A stretch of DNA of 52,356 nucleotides from contig MNCI01029131.1 of NCBI GenBank assembly GCA_015680685.1, positions 1 through 52,356 of the forward strand, given 5' to 3'. Made by a program: the position numbers and the translations under genes. This document shows positions 35,880-46,901 of the stretch, piece by piece. The notes beneath the pieces were generated by a model. The model saw nothing but the letters and a program-made list of their open reading frames with translations. It was not told the DNA's origin and did no database searches. The stretch's first letter is position 1, and the number at the start of each line of letters is the position of its first letter. This DNA is from Gnetum montanum (lineage: Eukaryota; Streptophyta; Gnetopsida; Gnetales; Gnetaceae).

Positions 35880-36777
35880 TGAGTCATTGCAGGTTTGACT
35901 ATGTCGATGTGATGGCATCAATGCAATCCCTTTGATGGAATCATGTCAACATGTACAAGTTAATGTGATCCTATCAACACATACCCATTGACACATGGTT
36001 TGATGTGTCAATGCATATGCATTGACGGAGTGTCTAGTCTTGCCTATATAAATGCCTACACCCATCACATTTATGGAATTTGTTATTAAGTAGCATAGCA
36101 AAGCTTTGATAGTTTGCTCATTTTAGTGTTAGAATATTTTCTAACCACCTATAGTAGGATTTAAGAAGTGTACGAATCTTTATTTGAGCACTAATCTACC
36201 TAGGCAACCCAATGTGAATGACAATAAAGACTAGCTTTCCTAATAAACCTTGCAGCACTTATACTTAGCACAATATTTACTTAATGCATTTACTAGTTAT
36301 GTAATTTATGTTTATGCATTTAATTAATTAATTAATATTAGATAATTAATGTACAGAAGTATGACCATCTCGAGCATACATTAACACTTGGTAATTCCAA
36401 TAGCACTCATGCTTGGTAACCCAGTAGTGTTGCAACATGTTCAAGATGTGTACGATAGATGGGAATGGATACTTATGTTAGGATTAGTTAAGGAATTAAT
36501 TAGTTCTTAGATTAATTAAACATTTAATTACTTTATTTTCTGCACTTAGGTATATTAAATGAAAAATATAAAAATGATACAAATCATGTACCTTTGTTAC
36601 ACTTAACCATAGCATTATACCTCACAAGTGGAACTGGGAAGACAATGGTCATGTCCTTGAGATTCACTACCTAGTAATGTGTAGTTAGAGAGATAAAGTC
36701 TATAGAATTTGACTAGATCGCTTAGTGAATGCTAGTGATTCATATGATTGGATGTAGGGACTACTCACTACTCATCA
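35880..36777 (+). repeat. 5' LTR of element C (left border uncertain)
   Basis: Ends with actcatca at 36777, one base before the primer-binding site. U3 carries a cluster of short motifs (gtcgatgtgatggcatcaatg, atgtcaacatg, gtgtcaatgcatatgcattgac) at 35900-36025, followed by TATATAAA. The last 480 bases recur at 46419-46901. The left end may lie further upstream than given. Confidence 0.7.
36045..36052 (+). promoter_or_regulatory. TATA box in LTR of element C
   Basis: tatataaa in the context gcctatataaatgcc. The same box stands at 44772-44779 behind a similar motif cluster, as expected for the two LTR promoters of one element. Transcription would start about 25-30 bases downstream. Confidence 0.6.
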
Positions 36778-36778
36778 T

Positions 36779-36796
36779 TGATGCCATTGTTGGGGA
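36779..36796 (+). promoter_or_regulatory. primer-binding site of element C (tRNA-Asp type)
   Basis: tgatgccattgttgggga matches the Asp-tRNA-complementary site TGGCGCCGTTGCCGGGGA at 13 of 18 bases. All five differences are C-to-T or G-to-A transitions. It starts two bases behind the LTR end. Asp-tRNA priming is typical of Athila-type gypsy elements. Confidence 0.75.
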
Positions 36797-36926
36797 CTTT
36801 AGTTAGCTATGTGTGCTACCTAGGACTTAGTGAAATTATCCAAGGATGTTGTAACAAATCTTAAAGTCAAAGTCATTAAGAAAATAATAACAATAATAAA
36901 AACATACTATTTTCATAAGAACTGAC

Positions 36927-39310
36927 ATGGCTACTTCTCATAGGGAAGAATCTCCATTGCTATTCAAGAATACTTCTAATCAGCAAAGGCAACAAGACTC
37001 AAAACCACCCATGCCCTAATAATGCAAAATGATCTATACTCATCCAAATGAGTATGTTCTAAATTTCACGTTCATCCTGCACCAGGATGAACAACTACAG
37101 TGGAGATACATGGAGGAAAACATCATATTACCACCTAATTGATCAATTCCTATGATGTTACTCCACAATTTTATGAGATTGGGCATCCAAGGACTCAATG
37201 TTGAGTATGTTGTGCAAGATCATAACTACTGGGATTATCATCCCATAGATGCACATAGAAGAAATGATCGATAGATGAAGGCTTACTACAAGGCATGAAG
37301 GGGCAAACGGTTTACAGACCCCTTATTCCTGCTATGTCAAAAGAAAGGAGAGGATTCCTTCTTAAGGGATTCTCAAAATATAGACTCTCCTCCCCTTCTA
37401 TTTGACAAAGGATCACTTAACCAAAATTTATAGTAAACTATAAACAACCTTGATTTGGGAAAGAATGAGTCCCATGATCATTGAGGCTCCAAAGGAGGGA
37501 GCCAATGCAAGAACACTGATAGGCATTGTAATAATGACAAACATGGTGATCATTGTCAGAAACAAAGAAGAGAAAGTAATAAGAACCATTTTGATTCTAG
37601 TCCTCCTTCCTCTTCACCTTCCTCATCCTCATCATCTTCCTCCTCTAGCTCCAATCGAAGCCATAGAGGAAGAGACCGTGATGGAAGTGACCAACAAGAT
37701 AGAGATGATCATAGATCCCATTGAAATAGTAGATACCAAGGGCATAGGCAATCAAGGGAGGTCCACCATAGAGAAAGAAGAAATAGTAGAGAACATCATA
37801 GAAATCATGACCATCATAGGGGCTATGACTATGATGAGCCTTTTGTTGAAACTAGAAACATGTTGAATATTCTAGAGGCTATAAGGATTCCAATAGGGAA
37901 CATGAAAGATAGTCAAATCAAAAGGTTGGACATGAAAAATATCCCTAAGTTTGAAGGGGGATACAATTTTGATCCACAAAACCATCTTCAAGCCTTTCAC
38001 GATCCATGTATCTTACAAAACATTGAGAACAAATGGCAAAAACTAAAGCTATTCTCTAGGACACTCTTTGAGGAGGCTGAAATCTAGTATCAATCCTTAG
38101 AACTAAAATCAATCAAATGATAGAGTACAATGCTTGAACTCTTTAACAATATGTATCAAATGTACTCCCAAGTGTCCAACCTAAGGAAGTAGATCCAAGG
38201 TTGGATGCAAGGCATGCATGAACCTTTGGATGAGACCATGGATAGCTATTACTCATTGTTGGACCAATGCCCAGGCCATGGCTTTTCTCAAAGGAAGAAA
38301 CTTCACTATATCATAGATGGGCTTAGAATAGAAACAAGGAGAACTCTTGGGATTTATGCCCAAGGGTGGTTTTCAAAGCTAATAGTCCATCAGATCCAAA
38401 GGCTAACTAAGTAAGTGACCAAAGAAGGAGATGAATTGAGGAAAAGGGAAAGTGTAGAGGAGTACAACCAAGATCCTTCCATTCACAAAATATAGGTCCA
38501 ATTTTGTAACAATGAGGAAGAGGAACCACTTGATGAAGTGATGTAATGCAACATCTTACCAATACAAAAATCTATTCTTGAAATATCAAGCAAGGTAGAC
38601 AAAACGTAAAACTCTTTACATGAAAAGTTCCAAACTTCTCTTTGAATTACAGAAGAATCCAAAGAGCGAGGTAGTGCTTGTAATCGAAGGAAAATGAAGG
38701 AAGCTAAACATTCCCATCAAAGAGGTAAGGAAAAAGCTACTTTCAATAAATAGGTTGTGGATTTCAAAATAGATGATGATGATGGATGTGACATCTACTA
38801 GTATGTGCATCCTAAAGGATGTTTCCCAGTTGTGTTAGACTTGTAGGAATCTAGGATGTATACTCTTAATCCTAGACTAGCAAAATGGCAAGAACTAAGG
38901 AGGTTTTTGTATTCTCAAGGTAGCTACAGATAGTTCCACCAACAAGCCTACTATCCAAGTGAAGCACCACCTCAACTGCATGAGTAGTACTAGTAGTGAA
39001 AACATCCATAGTCATGGGGAATGCCAACACCAAGGTAGCAGTACCCTTATTGACATCTAGAATCATATGGGTACTCTATTTAGTAGCCCATTTCTCCAAG
39101 TGACTCTTCCAATTACACCTCTTTCTAGCACCACTAATACCCTCGTTAGTATTATAGAATAAAATCTCCAAGAGGTGAGTTCCCATTTCCATATTATACT
39201 TCTCATCCTTTGGCACCTATACCTCTAGCCTCAATTCATTTTCCACTTTCTCTATTCATGCAAGGTGAAATTCTAGCCTAGCTATAACAAAGAAATTTCA
39301 CAAGGGCTAT
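36927..39310 (+). pseudogene. gag: gag remnant of gypsy element C
   Basis: The start at 36927 gives MATSHREESPLLFKN; the frame continues without frameshift to about 38414, broken only by stops. N-terminal part: LNFTFILHQDEQLQWRYMEE. A serine run (about 37600-37650) leads into an SR-protein-like linker, SNRSHRGRDRDGSDQQDRDD, then RERRNSREHHRNHDHH. The gag domain runs 37860-38410: RLDMKNIPKFEGGYNFDPQN, HLQAFHDPCILQNIENKWQK, LKLFSRTLFEEAEI, MDSYYSLLDQC and RRTLGIYAQGW. A Q/Y-rich linker extends to about 39310. Stops replace W (TGG), Q (CAG) and R (CGA) codons of relatives. No CCHC knuckle is seen. The open frame 37450-37866 is an overlapping out-of-frame shadow. Confidence 0.85.
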
Positions 39311-39479
39311 TAACTTATAGCCAGCTCCCTAGTTGAGTGGTTCAAATACTAAGCCTTGAACAGATCCTTTTTTTGAACCAACAATCCTACTAATCCCTCA
39401 TAGACACCTATAACTACTAATCCTACTTCTCCTTCATCCTCTATAACCCCCTTTAAGATCCCTTCAAACCAAGAACCTC

Positions 39480-40036
39480 CCAAAGTACACACTATCATAG
39501 TGATCCATGTAGTCATAGATTGGACAAAAGTTGGACACTTTTCCAAAAGGAGACTTGATCTTGGGAGTCTCTTCATTTCCTTGAAAATCACTAGGAATGA
39601 GACTTGCAAGGTTCTTCTAAACTTAGGTTCTCATGTTAATTTTATCTCTCATGAAATGTACAAATTCTAGAACCTACATCCTCTCAAGAAGAGCAACGTT
39701 CATCTTGAGTTGATAGATCAGTCCATCACTATCCCCTTGGGATTGGTGAAGGATATTATGACCACTTTCTATGGGTGGTTATATCATGCTAATTTCCTTC
39801 TAATTTTTGTGGATAACTACAAAGGGGACTTTCCAATCATCATGGAAAGGGCTTGGCTAAGTACAATTGATCCATGGTTGGGAATTAAAGACCTCTCCTT
39901 GGAATTTTTTAAGGTAAATGACTTTGGAAAAATAGAGAGGAAGTGTGATCCATGCATCGTGTGCAATGACACAGGGTACCACTACATACAAAAATTATGG
40001 ATAGTTAAAAGTACAATAATCAGAGCATGCAAGTAG
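39480..40036 (+). pseudogene. aspartic protease remnant, element C
   Basis: DWTKVGHFSKRRLDLGSLFI is followed by CKVLLNLGSHVNFISHEMYK at the active site, where the family has LLDLGAS-N; the catalytic Asp is Asn. 39710-40036 is open and covers PLGLVKDIMTTFYGWLYHAN and FPIIMERAWLSTIDPWLGIK, the usual C-terminal part. The frame matches the corresponding parts of elements A and D. Confidence 0.8.
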
Positions 40037-40199
40037 TGTGTAGATGTCACAAAGATTTAGAGGTGCCTATACATAGTAGCCACAAAATAGGAGGGCACCT
40101 ACTAACTAATAGTTGAATCTAGAAGTAGTTCAACATTTTGCATGGAAAAAACAAAGAGCCTAACAAGTGCCTACATTGAAGGCATGGATGAAATAAAGT

Positions 40200-41830
40200 A
40201 AATCCATTACCAACTCTTCGATGAACCTAATGAAACCAATTGGGAAGAGTTGAAAATCCCTGAGAGATTTAAAGAAAATCCCTTTGAGTTAAAAACTCTA
40301 CTAACCAGAGTGACATATTCTTTTATAAAAAATGGTAAGTTAGTCATTATCAATGCTAACCTTACTCCTATGTAGAAGAAGAAGCTATTGAAGGTGGTTA
40401 ACAAATGGCTGATAGCCTTTGCTTGGTCAGATCATGAGCTAATTAGAATTGATCTAAGGATATTCTAGCATCAAATTTACACAAATTCCTCCATCAAACC
40501 AAAGAGGCAACCATAGTAGTAATTGAATCCTAAACTAAACCAGATGATCAAATAGGATATTGAATAACTCCTCAAGGCAAGGTTCATCTATCCTATTGCA
40601 GATAGTGACTAGATTAGCCCGCTCATCATAGTGCCAAAGAAAGGTGGGAAATGGAGGGACTGCATTGATTTTAGGCTATTGAACATGAAAACATTCAAGG
40701 ATCCTTTTCCTTTATCATTTATAAACCAAGTGTTAAACATAATTTCTAGGCATTGCTATTACAACTTTTTGGATGGTTATAATGACTATAAACAAATCCA
40801 AATAACACTAGAGGATCAAGCCAAAACCACATTCACAAGTTCTTAGGGGACTTTCACATATAGAAAGATGTTGTTCAGCTTGTGTAATGTCCTTGCCACA
40901 TTCCAATGCCTTATCTTGAGCATTTTTCAATAGTAGATTAATAGTAGGATAGAAGTCTTCATGGATGACTTCTCCACCTATAGGGTTACATTTTAGCAAG
41001 CCCGGGACCATCTTAAGTTCTCAAAAGATGCATGGAGACAAATATTATGCTCAAATGGAAAAAAAAGCCACCTGATAATCCAGGAGCGCATTATTTTGAA
41101 GCACAGAATTTCTTAGAAAGTGATTAAGGTGGATCCTAAGAAAATAAGGATCATCTAAGAAATTACTAAACAACTAGAAATAGTTAAAGATGTGAGGTCA
41201 TTCCTTGGCTACACTACCTACTATTGGTGCTTCATTAAAAATTTCTGTGATCATCAAACCATTGGTGAAGCTAATCAAGATGGATGCTCCATTTGCCTAG
41301 ATCAAGGAATGTGAGCATGCATTCCAACAACTTAAGTAAAAGCTTATGAAAACTCTATTTCTACAAGCACCTAACTAGTCCAAACCCTTTCACATCATGA
41401 TTGACTCATCCAATTATTCCTTAGGAGTTGTGCTCATGCAGTTGGATGATTAGAAACATCCTTACTACATTCACTATGTGAGCAAAAGCATTTTGGGTGC
41501 ACAACTAAACTACACCATCATAGAGAAAGAAATGATGGCAATGGTGTATGGCTTGAAAAAATTTAGGCACTATGTGCTTAGGTACAAGGTGTCTGTACAA
41601 ATGGATCACAATGCAATTTGGTTCCTAATGAATAAGCCAATGGTAAGCCCCTATGTGATAATGTGGTTGGTGATCTTTTAAGAATTTGATCTAACAATGA
41701 TAGATCATAAGGGGACTAAGAACATGTTTGTGAACCACTTTTTTCAGTTAAGATGGAACAATAAAGAGAAGGAGAGTCCACTTTTAGATCAATTCCCTAA
41801 TGAACTCCTCTTTGCTAGAGTGATAACTAA
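40200..41830 (+). pseudogene. reverse transcriptase and RNase H remnant, element C
   Basis: RT: LIIVPKKGGKWRDCIDFRLL at 40622, FKDPFPLSFINQVLN, CYYNFLDGYNDYKQIQITLE near 40760, DQAKTTFTSS, KMLFSLCNVLATFQ near 40870, and the catalytic box VFMDDFSTYRV near 40955 with both Asp kept. Thumb region: VRSFLGYTTYYWCFIKNF near 41195. RNase H: FHIMIDSSNYSLGVVLMQLD near 41390, HYVSKSILGAQLNYTIIEKE, LKKFRHYVLRYKVSVQMDHN near 41560, MNKPMVSPYVI. A frameshift lies near 41245 and several TAG stops occur. The two Asp of the RT box survive, unlike in element A. Confidence 0.9.
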
Positions 41831-41929
41831 ATAATTGTCCACTAAAACCCACTAGTATGATGGCATTCTCACCTATCTTCTCACTCAAGAGATGCCACAA
41901 GATTAGAACAATCGTAAGAAATAATAATT

Positions 41930-43130
41930 TCTCCACCAAATAAAACACTTCATGGAAATTAAGGAATACCTTTACAAGGTATGCATCAATGGCCTTGTTC
42001 GATGGTGTGTACTTAATGATGATCAACTGCACATTTTCAAAAATGCTCATGAGGGTGCTTTTGGGTGCCACTATGCTAAGAGTTGCATGACCATTAAGAT
42101 CCTCATGGCAGGGTATTACTAGCTAACACTTTTTAGGGATGCTCACCACTTCATCTGCTCTTGTAAATATTGCCAACATGATGGTGGGATGACTGCTTGT
42201 ATGGAAGGATCTCAATAGTGGATCCAACCACTAGAGCCTTTCGATATTCGGGGCATCAACTTCATGGATATGATCACTCCCATGTCTAATAGAAATGTGT
42301 ACATAATAGTTGTTGTTAACTGCTATACCAAATGGGAAAGAGTGGTGGCTGTCACCAATCGCGCATCTTCTATGGCTACTTGGTTAATATAACAACGTGT
42401 TGTAAATAGGTTTGAGATGCCACATGCACTTATTTCTAATAATAAAACTCACTTTATAGGCACCATCTTTCAAAAGATCATGTAGTTCTTTGAGGTTGAA
42501 CATAAACTAACAACACCCTACCACCTTCAAGCTAACAGTCAAGTCGAAGTTATGAATAGGGATATCAAAAAATTATTAATAAGAATCATTAGTAAATATA
42601 GGAATGATTGGAGCACCAAACTCAATAAAGCCCTTTAGGCCTACCACTCCACTTGAAAACTTTCTATTGGCTACTCTTCCTATGATCTTATAAATGGCAA
42701 ACTACCAAATCTCCCTATCCAAGTGAAGCCTCATACACTATCAACTACCTATGACCTTTTTGTTGACCTTAGCCTAGCCAAAAAAAGTAGTTAATGAATC
42801 TCAATGTATTAGATGAGAACCGACTAGTAACCCTATTATCTAATGAAGTGCATAAGGCATTTAATAAACAATGCCATGATCTTACAATCAGAAAAGTGAA
42901 ATTTCAACCAAGAAATAAGGTCCTATAATAGAATCCCACACATGTGTGACAAAGAACTAAGTTCTAAATGTTGTGAGAGGGGCCTTATACTATCTATAAA
43001 ACCTTTCTCTTTGGGGCCATGTTAATTTACAAACTTAAAGGCCCAAATAAAATGCTACTAGTTAACATGCAACAACTCAAACCTTTCCATGAATCTAAGG
43101 GAGCCATTGACTACAACAACTTAAACCTTT
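41930..43130 (+). pseudogene. integrase remnant, element C
   Basis: Zinc-binding region: HIFKNAHEGAFGCHYAKSC near 42030, CSCKYCQHDGGMTACMEGSQ near 42160. Core: FDIRGINFMDMITP near 42240 (family WGIDFMGPI; Asp to Asn), ALISNNKTHFIGT near 42425 (family SDNGTHF; Asp to Asn), YHLQANSQVEVMNRDIKKLL near 42520 (Glu kept). Tail: VTLLSNEVHKAFNKQCHDLT near 42825 and EGPYTIYKTFLFGAMLIYKL near 42980. No chromodomain. Two of three catalytic residues are lost, so it would be inactive. Confidence 0.88.
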
Positions 43131-44383
43131 TCATGAACCTAAGAGAGCTAATGAGTGCAACACCTTAACAAATGTACAAGCACACTTAAGTTTTTGGATC
43201 TCCTCCTTCTAACTCATCATAGAGAACATGGTCATCTATGCTGAATCAAACACTATGGCTTCTCAATTTTTATCCTTTTTATTTTACACCATAGTTAGTA
43301 AATTTTCTCTTTTTTAAATATTTTACAATTTCTTTCATATTTTTGTTTACTTGGTTTGTGTTTTTCTTCTTTTCATTTATTACCACCAAGACTTGGTGCA
43401 ACTATAGTTGTTAATTAATGGTGGTTTGTACTATAATGTCATTTGATTGCTAATTTCTAGATTTTATCTTTAAATTTGACTTTAATAACTAAGATATGAT
43501 TTCTTTTCATGATAAGAGGTAGTGAGTCATGTCATTCACCGATCCACATAACTCTATGGTGTTCCCTTGTTTTAGAAGTATGAGGTCCCTTCTTAAATGA
43601 AACTTTTAATGACCTTGTCATCTTTGCAGTTTCCATACTTGGGAAGGATTAAATGGATAGACAAGGATATGACTTCAAGTGGATTTGATGCTCTTTGTAC
43701 TTGCCTACCCTATTGGATGCATGAGTTTTTCTATGGATTTCTCACCATTTTGCTGTTGACCAATAACAAGAAGAAAATTCTTTGCATGGTATGGTTTCCA
43801 TATTAAAATCCAAAAATCCAAAAACAAAAAAAAAATAATAATAATGGAAATTCAAAGCACATCCCTTAAATAAAGTAATGGGATACAAGCATTGGTTATG
43901 AGACTAAAAAGATATGTTATCCATGGTTGAAGGTCCCCACTAACTAAGGCACATCTCACTTCTCGTTTCTTTTTTCTTCTCTTTTTAGAATGGTGATTAA
44001 TCTATGGCGATATTCTTGTACCTTGGGGATGGACAACTCTCGAAGTGTTAATGCAAAGTCATCGAAAGTGGTTAATTTTAATTTGGACTAACAATGGACA
44101 TTATCAAGTCATATTAATCACAAAATCCACAAGGGACTTTATGTGACCACTATATAAGATTCTATTCCACACTCCACTTCATCTGCCTATGCTTTCCATA
44201 ACTCACCTCACTTGTTTGTTTTTTTATTTTTGTTTCAATGTCTTGGTTTAATATAGTCAAAATTCTTCAATAGTTTCCTTGGTGATTTGGTCCATAACTA
44301 ACCATAATCATTAATCATCCATGGGGTCCATGAACTCCTTAGTTTGGGGGCATGCAAGAGCTTTAAGGGCATAAGCTTGCTAT
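43131..44383 (+). other. conserved 3' untranslated region of element C
   Basis: A T-rich start, then weaker homology to the 3' regions of A and D: acaaggatatgacttcaagtggatttgatgctctttg near 43660, a single aagatatgttatcc motif near 43911, and gggcataagcttgctatgggg before the polypurine-like motif. Open frames at 43597-43806 and 44382-44597 have no recognised motif and are not conserved in A or D. An A-run with (AAT)n is at 43828-43845. Confidence 0.6.
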
Positions 44384-44403
44384 GGGGAGGATCCACTTGC
44401 ATA
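44384..44403 (+). promoter_or_regulatory. candidate polypurine tract / 3' LTR border, element C
   Basis: ggggaggatccacttgcata differs by one base from the copy at 7511-7530. It lies about 1.25 kb behind integrase and about 390 bases before the TATA box at 44772, so the LTR of this family probably begins close by. Confidence 0.55.
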
Positions 44404-45231
44404 CTTCTTGGTTGGATTGGTTAAGTTCCTTATCCCTTAGGAATTTTTGCATTCAAATCTTTTGTGCTCCACATCAATTATGTCCAGTTGTGCACTTCTT
44501 TATTAAAATTATTTTCATTAAATGTCTTTTTTTTTCTAAATTATCTATCCCTCTTCACACATTTCATCATGTTCTAGGCTTTCTTCACTTTCTTTGAACA
44601 CCATTTTTATTTAAAAATCCCCTGTTTTTCCTTCATTTTTTAATGTGAAAATTTTGTCTCTTGCATTGCATCGATGTGATCTTGTCAATACAACCCTATA
44701 CATCAATGCAACCCCATCGACATGATCATGTCAACACAACCCCCTACATCGATGTGGCCCCGTTGATGCAATATATAAACTACCTATATATAGCATAGCA
44801 CTTTGCATATTTTTCACATTGTATTCCAAATGCACAAGAAGTTTTTGTAATTTTTAAGGCCTATAGCCTTCTAGAGCCCATATCTCGCAAACCACTTATT
44901 TGATTAATCATGTTCTTTAGCCCTATAGCTACCAAAGGTGAGCTCTACATTTTGAAGGCCACAAACCTTAAATTTATGACAAAAAGGAATTGTGAATTTT
45001 TTCTAACTCCCATAAGGTTTAACTAATAAAATAATATTAAAATAATAAATTCATAAGAGTTAAACCTTACTAATGAACTCTATTAGCCATCTAAGTGAAA
45101 TAATAATATTCAAATATTCAAATTTCCATAATTACAACTTAGCCAAGTGTAACTAATCTAAAAAGACAAGGTACCTAAGTGTTCCAAAATTACACATCAA
45201 ATGCTAATCCTTGGTCATGTTATGATTACAG
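44404..45231 (+). other. U3-like stretch and leader before the third ORF copy
   Basis: A cluster of CATCGATG-type motifs (gcatcgatgtgatcttgtcaa, catcgacatgatcatgtcaa, acatcgatgtgg) at 44665-44770 is followed by tatataaa at 44772-44779. This repeats the LTR promoter layout at 35900-36052. The rest is non-coding and ends with tatgattacag, an acceptor-like sequence, directly before ATG. Confidence 0.55.
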
Positions 45232-46418
45232 ATGGCACCTAGACCAAGGGACAAAATGTGGACAAGAGGTGGGACTATCCCAACTGAGGGATAACTAGCC
45301 TAGAACTAGAAGGGGCCAATAGCTAAAATAGTCCTAAGAACAAGCAGTTGAAACGCATACAACAAGACCTCTTCAGGAGGAGCCCAAAGTGAAATCTATT
45401 CAACAAATTTTTGAAGCTAAAACAGAGCAATCCCACTAGGATGAGGCACTAGGACCAAGGTCAAACCTTGAGGTCCCCTTGATGGATGCCTACCTTAGGC
45501 AAATCAAGGCTAAAGAGATTCAATGTTTGATTCTCCAAGAGCTGAACTTTGGTACCTTCTTGAAATTTTCTCTACAAGAAGCTAGAACTTAGTTGTAGAA
45601 TTCTTCCATGTGGTCTATTCTTACCTCTAATGGAGAATTTTACATGAGAGAAACCTATCTCTTCTAGAAAAATAGCTAGTTTGATACCATAGTGAAAATC
45701 AAGGACATTAGTATGTCCAGCTTGGTGGAGGCCATGTCTCAAACCCTTGGATTCCAAACATTAGAGAAACCCTAGTAGAAATCTCAATGTAAGTGGACCC
45801 ATAGGTGAAGAAGGAGTGGGTGCAATGGTGCTACAAAGTTGACTACAAAAAATATGCTACACTCACAATGGTAGAATAAGCATACTTCAAGATCACAGCT
45901 TATCAGCTCAATCCGATGATGAGGCCAAGCAAGGTGACAACCTTCACTGCTTGTGTGTGCACTACTTTGAGCAAGAAATTTTTTGTTAATCTCCCATAGC
46001 TAATCTATCTTAAGATAGAGAAGCACTTCAAGAAAAATGAATATCAAAGATAGAAACTTTCCTTTCTATGCCTAATTCAAAAATTATACAAAAGGGGAGG
46101 AATAGCCCACTATTCAAATGACATGCTTCGACATGCTCCTACTACCCCTTGGGTAGAAGTGATGATGACAAAGTGCTTACCAAGATGTAAGAAGAGGAGT
46201 AGCCACCACCATCACCCACTGATGAAACAACACCAAAGTCTCATGCTACCATGGAGCACATACAGAAAATCTATGACCAACTCCTACAATAGCAGTAGGC
46301 AAGACCAAGTGATGATCCCTCTACCTACCAACTAGCCCTAAGTCACTTGAACAAGGTCACTCATACCATCAGTTGATTGGAGGACATAGCACCAACAATT
46401 TCTGCCCAACATTTACCA
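45232..46418 (+). pseudogene. plant-transposon-like ORF remnant downstream of element C pol
   Basis: Starts MAPRPRDKMWTRGGTIPTEG directly behind tatgattacag; compare MAPKRPTNRRSS at 14775. The middle part contains MRPSKVTTFTACVCTTLSKK near 45915, FFVNLP, and KLSFLCLIQKLYKRGGIAHY near 46055, the LPFPCLI-x-LC-x-x-G motif of the plant transposon-like family. Past a frame change the tail reads PPPSPTDETTPKSHATMEHI and YQLALSHLNKVTHTIS, and runs up to the LTR fragment. About 395 codons, many TAG stops. In contrast to element D no coiled coil or protease follows. Function unknown. Confidence 0.6.
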
Positions 46419-46901
46419 TTCATGTAATTTATGTTCATGCATTTAATTAATTAATTAATAGCAGATAATTACTGCACATAAGTACGACCATCTCAAGCAT
46501 ACATTAATGCTTGGTAATCCCAGTAACACCCATGCTTGGTAACCTAGTAGTGTTGTGACGTGTTCAAGATGTGTACAAAAAATGGGAATGGATGCTTATG
46601 TTAGGATTGGTTAAGGTATTAATTAGTTTTTAGATTAATTAAACATTTAATTACTTTATTTTCTACATTTATGTAAATTAAATGAAAAATATAAAAATGA
46701 TACAAATCATATGCCTTAGTTACACTTAACCATACCATTATACCTCATAAGTGGAACTGGGAAGACAATGATCATGTCCTTGAGATTCACTACCTAGCTA
46801 ATGTGTACTTAGAGAGCTAAAGTCTACAAAATTTGACTATATCACTTACTGAATGCTAGTGATTTATATGGTTTAGCATAGGGACTGCATGTTGTTCATC
46901 A
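46419..46901 (+). repeat. partial LTR copy (matches 36295-36777)
   Basis: Direct repeat of the last 480 bases of the 5' LTR of element C. Identity is roughly 85-90 per cent by eye, with mostly transitional differences. It shares tatgtaatttatgtt, a ttaattaattaattaat run, gcttggtaaccNagtagtgtt, tgggaatggat and gtggaactgggaagacaatg, and ends in ttcatca at the same point. U3 and TATA box are missing from this fragment. No primer-binding site follows, as expected for a 3' LTR. Confidence 0.85.

Larger units (their letters stand above)
35880..46901 (+). mobile_element. Ty3/gypsy element C, best preserved copy
   Basis: Contains a 5' LTR with TATA box, a primer-binding site, gag, protease, RT, RNase H and integrase in one orientation, a 3' region with the conserved polypurine-like motif, a D-type ORF and a final LTR fragment matching the 5' LTR. 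Gag stays in one frame for about 1.5 kb with nonsense changes only. Total about 11 kb. The family is the same as A and B; the Athila/Tat branch is inferred from the primer site and protease type. Confidence 0.8.

Noticed and set aside
37450-37866. Long open frame of 138 codons on the plus strand
   Set aside because: It overlaps the real gag frame of element C shifted by one base. The real frame shows the Ser run, RS/RD linker and gag homology to A and B; this one has only low-complexity Ile/Glu/Leu/Pro sequence.
45215-45235. ttggtcatgttatgattac before the third ORF copy as a primer-binding site
   Set aside because: Only partial match to the Asp-tRNA complement, with several transversions, and no LTR end before it; a splice acceptor fits better and is shared with the other two copies.
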